Assembly (NCBI GenBank): GCA_030039005.1 | Contig: JASHQT010000355.1 | Location: forward strand, 1-9,532 | Source of the DNA: Bryobacteraceae bacterium | GTDB taxonomy: Bacteria; Acidobacteriota; Terriglobia; Bryobacterales; Bryobacteraceae | Length of the DNA stretch: 9,532 nucleotides | Direction of reading: 5' to 3' | Shown: positions 5,985-9,532 of the stretch, one piece after another | How positions within the stretch are numbered: the stretch's first letter is position 1 | Layout of the letters: each line of letters opens with the position of its first letter | Translations under genes and position numbers: made by a program | Notes under the pieces: model-generated | What the model was told of the DNA's origin: nothing | Seen by the model: the letters and a program-made list of their open reading frames with translations, nothing else | Database searches by the model: none

Positions 5985-6872
5985 CTACTGCTTTTCGAGG
6001 GTCAAGCCGATTGGAATGGTCTTACCATCGGGAACCACCTTCTTTTCGACGGTCTTGTACCCACTCAATCTGACGGTGATCGTGCGCTCGGTGTCGCCCT
6101 GCCTTATAAGCACACCAGCAAAGGGAGTCACCCCAGCCTTGTTCCCGTCGATCTCCACATCGGCACCTGGCGGAACCGTTATAACGGCGAACCTTGAGGC
6201 CTGGCCTTTTTGTACCATTTCGGCGAGTTCTTGAGCGCTGTAGGCGTGGCCTACATTGGCCAGCAGCGCAGCAGCCGCTGGAGAACTCTTTGCAGCTTCC
6301 GAATTCTCTCGCAACTGCCCAAGAGCCGGATTAGCAGGGGCTGGCGTGACTGGAGCCGATGACGTAGCGGCATGGGACGAAGCAGCGAAGGCGTGGCTCG
6401 GCCATGCGCAGGCACGGCTGCCGTCATCGACAAAAAATGTGTCGTCAGCAAACCGTGCTTTTTCTAGCCACACAATCGCGGTCATCCTGCTTCCGTACTC
6501 ATGAAAATAAACTCCATCCCCCCAATATGGCTTCGCAACCTTGCCTGGTTTCACGATCTCAGGTGACTGGTAGGTGTAGACAGAATTGCTCACCTGTGCA
6601 AGCGCATCAACGAAAGCTACGCCAAATTGAGTGGCAATAACTGTTTTGTCAGAGATATTCCTGTACTCAATCCGAAGATAGTGGTCCCATGGGTCTTTTT
6701 CCGAACCCAACATTTCGGCGGTGAAGGGCTTTGAGTGTGGGTCCACCTTTTGAAACGCAATTGGGCACGCTGATGGTTGTTGGCCAGCCGCTGCGACAGC
6801 GGTCAGCGACATCACCAGGCAGGTCCACACGCGGGAATGCACGCGCACCAAAGAAGGCACTTTGTCCCGCAA
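5985..6872 (-). CDS. Exported PEGA-domain protein
   Basis: Up to 295 aa if started at TTG 6872. In-frame GTG codons at 6860 and 6842 are alternatives; none has a good ribosome site, so the start is open. Residues 1-30 form a signal peptide (basic start, core CLVMSLTAVAAAG). Residues 35-160 are a beta-rich domain I do not recognise, with YLRIEYRNISDKTV reading like an extracellular beta-sandwich strand pair. An Ala/Ser/Pro-rich linker (162-205) follows. The C-terminal 229-291 is a PEGA domain: ITVPPGADVEIDGNKAG, TPF, and LSGYKTVEKKV. PEGA domains are small surface or periplasmic binding modules, often in envelope proteins. It is the first gene inside the attachment site and is divergent from the two-helix membrane protein gene. 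Function is unknown. Confidence 0.85.
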   Translation of the reverse strand: MRDKVPSLVRVHSRVWTCLVMSLTAVAAAGQQPSACPIAFQKVDPHSKPFTAEMLGSEKDPWDHYLRIEYRNISDKTVIATQFGVAFVDALAQVSNSVYTYQSPEIVKPGKVAKPYWGDGVYFHEYGSRMTAIVWLEKARFADDTFFVDDGSRACAWPSHAFAASSHAATSSAPVTPAPANPALGQLRENSEAAKSSPAAAALLANVGHAYSAQELAEMVQKGQASRFAVITVPPGADVEIDGNKAGVTPFAGVLIRQGDTERTITVRLSGYKTVEKKVVPDGKTIPIGLTLEKQ

Positions 6873-6881
6873 TTGTACAAT
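6872..6881. promoter_or_regulatory. Palindrome ATTGTACAAT between divergent genes
   Basis: Perfect 10-base palindrome in the very short gap between the PEGA and membrane protein genes. It gives TACAAT, a good -10 hexamer, on both strands (plus 6876-6881, minus 6877-6872). The -35 regions are poor. If this is the minus -10, the PEGA protein should start at one of the inner GTG codons rather than at TTG 6872. Confidence 0.35.
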
Positions 6882-6893
6882 ATTTTTGAGCTA

Positions 6894-7640
6894 ATGCAGA
6901 CGACTACAACGCCCGTCAAAAGACAGTCTCTAGTGACGTTGCTCGTTCTTCCGCTGCTTGTTGCTGCTGCGCTTACAATGCTTGGGGGATTCTATGTCCC
7001 TGAACCATGGCGCAGTTTGCTAGTGAACATTTCAGCGGGCTTGCTGGGCAGCATCATCACGGTGTTGTATGTTGACCAGATACTCCGCCGAAGAGAACGC
7101 GCTGAATGGGCTAACGTAAGCAGGCACGTCGGACAACGCGTTTCCAGGTTGGCGATAGCTACGGCTTCAAGTGTGCGCCTTGCTCTACGTCTGGAACCGC
7201 CATCGCCGGAAATTGGACGCATGGACGATCCCAAATACATTCGCTCCATGATCTTGGCGGAAATTGAGGACTATATCCTGCCGCGCCTGAGCCAGTTGCC
7301 CAACATGACGCAGGATGAATGGAGGATCTTCGCGAATAACTTATCAGGAACCCTGCAAGAGGTTCAGCGTCTCCTGACGCTATTCGCGAGACATATGGAC
7401 TCTGTGATTGTCGGTTCCGTTCTTGACATCGAAGACGTTGCACGGTCCATACTCGGGCAGTATCAAACATGGCCAGACATGCTGGGAGTTCCATTCCCTC
7501 AGATGAAGCCGAACAATCGCGGCGAATCGATGGTGCCCTACTTTAAAGCTGTATATCAGTTAGTCGTGAAGGATTGCGAGCGCCTGCTGAAGTTGTGCTC
7601 GACAATCCTCCGTGAAAGCGATCAACATTTCCCCGATTGA
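6894..7640 (+). CDS. Two-helix membrane protein of unknown function
   Basis: 248 aa from ATG at 6894. The frame is open further upstream, but that part overlaps the divergent gene antisense and reads as low-quality sequence (many H, R, Q), so I reject it. The ribosome site is weak (GAG three bases ahead). TM1 is about 13-31 (LVTLLVLPLLVAAALTML) and TM2 about 42-60 (SLLVNISAGLLGSIITVLY); a short loop of about ten residues lies between. After a basic RRRERAEW anchor the remaining 185 residues look helical and cytoplasmic, with no catalytic motif seen. This layout, a tight hairpin with a helical tail, is common in unnamed membrane proteins of variable regions; I cannot assign a family. A hairpin directly at its stop codon probably ends its transcript. 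Confidence 0.8.
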   Translation: MQTTTTPVKRQSLVTLLVLPLLVAAALTMLGGFYVPEPWRSLLVNISAGLLGSIITVLYVDQILRRRERAEWANVSRHVGQRVSRLAIATASSVRLALRLEPPSPEIGRMDDPKYIRSMILAEIEDYILPRLSQLPNMTQDEWRIFANNLSGTLQEVQRLLTLFARHMDSVIVGSVLDIEDVARSILGQYQTWPDMLGVPFPQMKPNNRGESMVPYFKAVYQLVVKDCERLLKLCSTILRESDQHFPD

Positions 7641-7663
7641 AGCTTGGATCAGAAGCCAAGCTT
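7640..7663 (+). terminator. Hairpin at the end of the two-helix membrane protein gene
   Basis: AAGCTTGG, loop ATCAGAAG, CCAAGCTT: a perfect 8-bp stem that starts on the last base of the stop codon. No strong T-run follows on either strand, so it may end transcription weakly or protect the mRNA end. It lies between convergent genes. Confidence 0.5.
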
Positions 7664-7728
7664 TGACTTGTCGGCAGATCCTGGCGCAGCATTACCGTGA
7701 AGCCGGAGAACTCAACGAAGGATAGCTT

Positions 7729-8049
7729 TCAAACGCGGCAAGGTGCTGACGGAGGATAAATCCAAGATGCCATCTCAGGATGCTTTACGCCCATCCGCAG
7801 CAACGCGCGGAACGGTTCGTAATCAGTCGCCCGCTCTGGCACGTTCTTAAGAACAATCGTGAAATCCGGCAAGCCTTTGGTACTCGTAGGCATGTCGGCC
7901 TTCAGCAGCACTTTGAGATGAAGCTCTGCGCTGCCATCGGCCTTGATCCACTTGCCGATCTCTTCGTAGCTGTCGGCCCGATAATCCTCAGTTATGCCTC
8001 CGAGAATGCCGCTGATGGGATCGCGGAGAATGCCATTGTTGATATACAT
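7729..8049 (-). CDS. Hypothetical protein, 106 aa
   Basis: Unrecognised small soluble protein. ATG at 8049 has a textbook AGGAG six bases ahead, which is the main evidence that it is real. The N-terminal half, with ILGGITEDYRADSYEEIGKW, is followed by a predicted strand-rich part (AELHLKVLLKADMP, DFTIVLKNVPERATDYEPF). No signal peptide, membrane segment or known motif. It is the last gene of the minus-strand run of small genes, with 64 bases and a possible hairpin between it and the gene before. Confidence 0.7.
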   Translation of the reverse strand: MYINNGILRDPISGILGGITEDYRADSYEEIGKWIKADGSAELHLKVLLKADMPTSTKGLPDFTIVLKNVPERATDYEPFRALLRMGVKHPEMASWIYPPSAPCRV

Positions 8050-8090
8050 CTAGAACTCCTACCCTTCGCCTAAGAAGTAGCACAAAAGCA

Positions 8091-8105
8091 ATCTTGGTGC
8101 AAGAT
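8091..8105 (-). terminator. Small hairpin between two minus-strand genes
   Basis: ATCTTG, loop CAC, CAAGAT on the minus strand: a perfect but AT-rich 6-bp stem, followed by TGCTTTTG. It could be a weak terminator or attenuator lowering expression of the 106-residue protein gene. Confidence 0.3.
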
Positions 8106-8113
8106 GTTTCGCC

Positions 8114-8299
8114 TCAGTTCGCGGTGACAGTGGCATCCGGGATCGTGGTCCGCTTCCCCTTCTTGATCCGGCGCGTCAATTCCCCTTCGGCCAGGGGGAG
8201 TGCCCGCTGTTCGGGAATTCCCTTTGCCACCAACCGGCGCACGATTTCATCGATAGTTTCACGCTGTTTCGGTGTTAAGGGCTTTAGCTCTCGGCTCAC
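8114..8299 (-). CDS. Small charged protein, paralogue of the 8436-8615 product
   Basis: 61 aa from GTG at 8299, chosen because CAGGAGA lies 8 bases ahead. Helical and charged, with a basic end (RRIKKGKR at about 43-50). Residues 9-50 align without gaps to residues 8-49 of the next gene upstream, sharing a KGxP core (KGIP / KGTP), the following A and AE, and spaced I, L and D residues, 11 identities in 42 by my count. No known family recognised. Part of the minus-strand run. Confidence 0.65.
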   Translation of the reverse strand: MSRELKPLTPKQRETIDEIVRRLVAKGIPEQRALPLAEGELTRRIKKGKRTTIPDATVTAN

Positions 8300-8352
8300 A
8301 CGAGAATCTCCTGGCTGAAAGAAGAGCGCGACGTTTCCGCCGCGCTCTCTCG

Positions 8353-8417
8353 TTTACCCCACCTGCCCTGCCTGACCCGTCCGAACCTGCCTAACCAAAC
8401 CGCGCCTTGCCGTGCCC
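8353..8417 (-). repeat. Degenerate pentanucleotide array (NGGNN units)
   Basis: On the minus strand the intergenic stretch reads as about twelve 5-base units: GGGCA, CGGCA, AGGCG, CGGTT, TGGTT, AGGCA, then after a one-base slip CGGAC, GGGTC, AGGCA, GGGCA and two less regular units ending in GGTAAA. The GG core recurs every 5 bases while the flanks vary. It fills most of the gap between the two paralogous small genes. Confidence 0.6.
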
Positions 8418-8435
8418 GCAGGTCAGTGTGGCCAC

Positions 8436-8615
8436 TCAGCGGCTGAAGTCTCTCTGGCGTTCCAGTCGTTCCTGCCTCTGCTCTAACTGTTTCTCCAGGC
8501 GCTGCTCTGCAAACATACGAGCCTTGTGCGCCGGAGTTCCCTTCTCGATTAACTCGGCTTCGATTTGATCCAGTAGCCGTTCTTCTGCTGCTGTCCATGT
8601 GCCGTTGGCGTTCAT
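8436..8615 (-). CDS. Small charged coiled-coil protein, paralogue of the 8114-8299 product
   Basis: 59 aa from ATG at 8615, chosen for the strong purine-rich AAGGAAGGAA ahead of it; the same frame is open 30 codons further upstream but without support. Nearly all helix: TAAEERLLDQIEAELIEKGT, then a Glu/Gln/Arg-rich coiled-coil tail (RLEKQLEQRQERLERQRDF). Related to the next gene downstream. Probably has its own promoter in the 103-base gap after the HNH gene. Confidence 0.7.
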   Translation of the reverse strand: MNANGTWTAAEERLLDQIEAELIEKGTPAHKARMFAEQRLEKQLEQRQERLERQRDFSR

Positions 8616-8685
8616 GGTTCCTTCCTTTCTTTGAGTACAGCGCAGCGGCTGGGTGATGCGGACACGCGGGCGGGTGACCAGCCTC

Positions 8686-8713
8686 ATTGTACGCCCCGGC
8701 GTCAAGTGCCCAA
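8686..8713 (-). promoter_or_regulatory. Predicted promoter for the small paralogous genes
   Basis: On the minus strand TTGGGC (8713-8708), a 16-base spacer and TACAAT (8691-8686) fit a housekeeping promoter with a good -10 and a weak -35. The spacer holds ACGCC-CC-GGCGT (8691-8702), a small inverted repeat that could be a repressor site. The transcript would start about 65 bases before the ATG at 8615. Confidence 0.35.
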
Positions 8714-8718
8714 GGGTG

Positions 8719-9018
8719 TTACTCGGTGCGATCCTTGGCTTTCGCCTCAGCGACGGATTGCCACTGCATGTTATCTGGGGTGTCAGGGCCTCCCCGCTTC
8801 AATGGCTTGACGTGATCGATAACGAAGCCAGGGCACGAGCCACTTGTTGAGTGGGTGGCCGGGCAGGGATTGGCCTTCCGAAACGCGCGGCGGGCGATGG
8901 CACTGCGCTTGATGCGCCCGCGCGAATCCCGTTGGCAGGCTGCGCAATGCGGCTGCTGCGCGATCAAGCAGCCGCAGAACGCCAGGGCTAGGAAGACGAC
9001 ATCACGCAGCAGTTTCAC
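8719..9018 (-). CDS. Exported HNH nuclease-like protein
   Basis: 99 aa from GTG at 9018, chosen for the GAAGAGGAA ribosome site 10 bases ahead and because it starts a signal peptide exactly (MKLLRD, then VVFLALAFCGCLIAQ); the frame is open 21 codons further up. The rest is an HNH fold: four cysteines (C25, C28, C52, C62) that may bind zinc, the D68-H69 pair in VIDHVKPLKRGG, and N83 in PDNMQWQ, ending in AEAKAKDRTE. Residue pairs IDH...PLKRGG...N.QWQ are typical of HNH enzymes of the His-Me superfamily; the third catalytic His is replaced by a Lys-rich end. A signal peptide suggests it acts outside the cytoplasm, so DNA uptake, defence or nutrient roles fit better than phage packaging. It overlaps the upstream 50-residue gene by 17 bases. 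Confidence 0.8.
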   Translation of the reverse strand: MKLLRDVVFLALAFCGCLIAQQPHCAACQRDSRGRIKRSAIARRAFRKANPCPATHSTSGSCPGFVIDHVKPLKRGGPDTPDNMQWQSVAEAKAKDRTE

Positions 9019-9154
9019 GGGCAGCGGGTTCCTCTTCGATAGGCAAGCTAAATAATCTCTCGCGTGCAGCCAGCGCTTCACTCAGTTCGCGCCTGAGTCG
9101 CTCGATTAGCTCATCGTTGCTGACTGCAAGTTCATGCCATTGATCCAGGTTCAT
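9002..9154 (-). CDS. Small 50-residue protein, translationally coupled
   Basis: ATG at 9154 overlaps the stop of the gene before in an ATGA, with GGAGG six bases ahead, and its stop TGA (9004-9002) lies 17 bases inside the HNH gene. The product begins MNLDQWHELAVSNDELIERL and continues as a charged helix (RRELSEALAARERL) to an acidic EEEP end. No family recognised. The overlaps on both sides indicate one polycistronic mRNA. Confidence 0.7.
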   Translation of the reverse strand: MNLDQWHELAVSNDELIERLRRELSEALAARERLFSLPIEEEPAARETAA

Positions 9155-9489
9155 TCGCCACCTCCGGCAGCCATTGCAAGCGCCCGTGTACGTCGCTCCG
9201 CGATTCCATCAAGACGACTCTGGAACCGCTGCTGACGCGCCCGCAGTTCCTCAGGGGGAGCCTGGCTTGCCGGGGCCTGAGCCACGGCGTCCAGGAACCG
9301 CTGCCTCACGAACCGTTTCAGCGCGTTGAACTCATCCATGGACAGGCCCGCCGCTTCAGCACAGTCTGCCGCAGGCCAGTTATCCACGTAGTACATTTTG
9401 AGGCTCTTTTGTTGATACTCGGGAAGAGTCTTTACCACTTCCCAGATGAGATGCACAGCGGCATCTGTGGTGATGGAGAGACGGGGCAT
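9151..9489 (-). CDS. Sigma-70 region 4-like helix-turn-helix protein
   Basis: 112 aa from ATG at 9489; a TTG at 9525 in frame is possible but its bases form a -35 box. Residues about 16-65 (IWEVVKTLPEYQQKSLKMYY, then DNWPAADCAEAAGLSMDEFN) look like a sigma-factor region 4 type HTH: a conserved LPxxQ start, a 'YY' helix end, an AA..AGLS turn and an ALKRFVRQRFL recognition helix. The C-terminal part is Ala/Gln/Arg-rich (SQAPPEELRARQQRFQSRLD) and probably helical. Small proteins of this type occur in phages and islands as transcription activators or as DNA-packaging small subunits; which applies here is not visible. It leads the minus-strand small-gene run. Confidence 0.55.
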   Translation of the reverse strand: MPRLSITTDAAVHLIWEVVKTLPEYQQKSLKMYYVDNWPAADCAEAAGLSMDEFNALKRFVRQRFLDAVAQAPASQAPPEELRARQQRFQSRLDGIAERRTRALAMAAGGGE

Positions 9490-9496
9490 GTATTCC

Positions 9497-9525
9497 ACGC
9501 TAGCTAATGGGCCTTTAGCTGTCAA
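9497..9525 (-). promoter_or_regulatory. Predicted promoter at the head of the small-gene run
   Basis: Minus-strand TTGACA (9525-9520, perfect -35), a 17-base spacer and TAGCGT (9502-9497, weak -10). Transcription would begin about 9490, one base from the ATG at 9489, so the first gene could be read from a leaderless mRNA. Confidence 0.35.
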
Positions 9526-9532
9526 GCCAGCA

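Larger units (their letters stand above)
5769..9532. mobile_element. End of an integrative element (prophage or genomic island), continuing past the right edge
   Basis: The left limit is the tRNA-Leu 3' half. Inside are short direct repeats, then accessory genes unlike the signalling cluster: an exported PEGA protein, a two-helix membrane protein and a minus-strand run of very small phage-style genes including an HNH protein and a sigma-region-4-like protein. No integrase, terminase or structural gene is visible, so prophage, satellite or island cannot be told apart. That all of 5825-9532 belongs to one element is inference. Confidence 0.6.

Noticed and set aside
7873..7880. Fourth copy of GCCTTTGG
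   Set aside because: It is inside the 106-residue protein gene, lacks the TCCTA extension and is probably chance.

Overview
The window looks like soil-type bacterial DNA of moderately high GC, most plausibly from an Acidobacteriota-like organism. That is inferred only from the gene mix: a MEDS-domain histidine kinase with a FixJ-type regulator, an exported PEGA protein and an exported HNH protein. No marker gene fixes the taxon.

Left part (1-3820, all minus strand): a signalling cluster. In transcription order it holds a stand-alone receiver protein, a MEDS-domain histidine kinase, a FixJ/NarL-type two-domain response regulator, and a sigma-54 (RpoN) enhancer-binding activator whose last residues run off the left edge. 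The genes have good ribosome binding sites and gaps of 72-114 bases. Three of the four promoter-proximal gaps (before the receiver, FixJ-like and sigma-54 genes) carry related sequence: an 8-mer GCCTTTGG in all three, extended to an identical 13-mer in two. I read these as operators of one regulator, probably the FixJ-like protein. The copy before the receiver gene is part of an inverted repeat in the divergent region shared with the next gene.

Middle (4072-5379, plus): an exported di-haem cytochrome c peroxidase/MauG-family protein, divergent from the signalling genes and a likely output of the circuit. Behind it lies a possible gene remnant (5319-5645, minus).

Boundary (5769-5824, minus): the 3' half of a class II tRNA-Leu gene (anticodon CAG, variable arm, T arm, acceptor 3' strand and encoded CCA) with no 5' half. 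This is the usual scar left at one end of an element that integrated into a tRNA gene. The polarity puts host chromosome to the left and the integrated element to the right. Two pairs of short direct repeats just inside the boundary could be recombinase arm sites. No integrase gene is visible here.

Right part (about 5825-9532): accessory, phage- or island-like DNA. It has an exported PEGA-domain protein (minus), divergent from a two-helix membrane protein (plus), then a minus-strand run of small genes read from the right edge: a sigma-70-region-4-like helix-turn-helix protein, a 50-residue protein coupled to it by an ATGA overlap, an exported HNH nuclease-like protein, two small related charged proteins, and a 106-residue protein of unknown function. 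Between the two related genes lies an array of about a dozen degenerate five-base units, each with a GG core. There is no CRISPR array, rRNA or complete tRNA.
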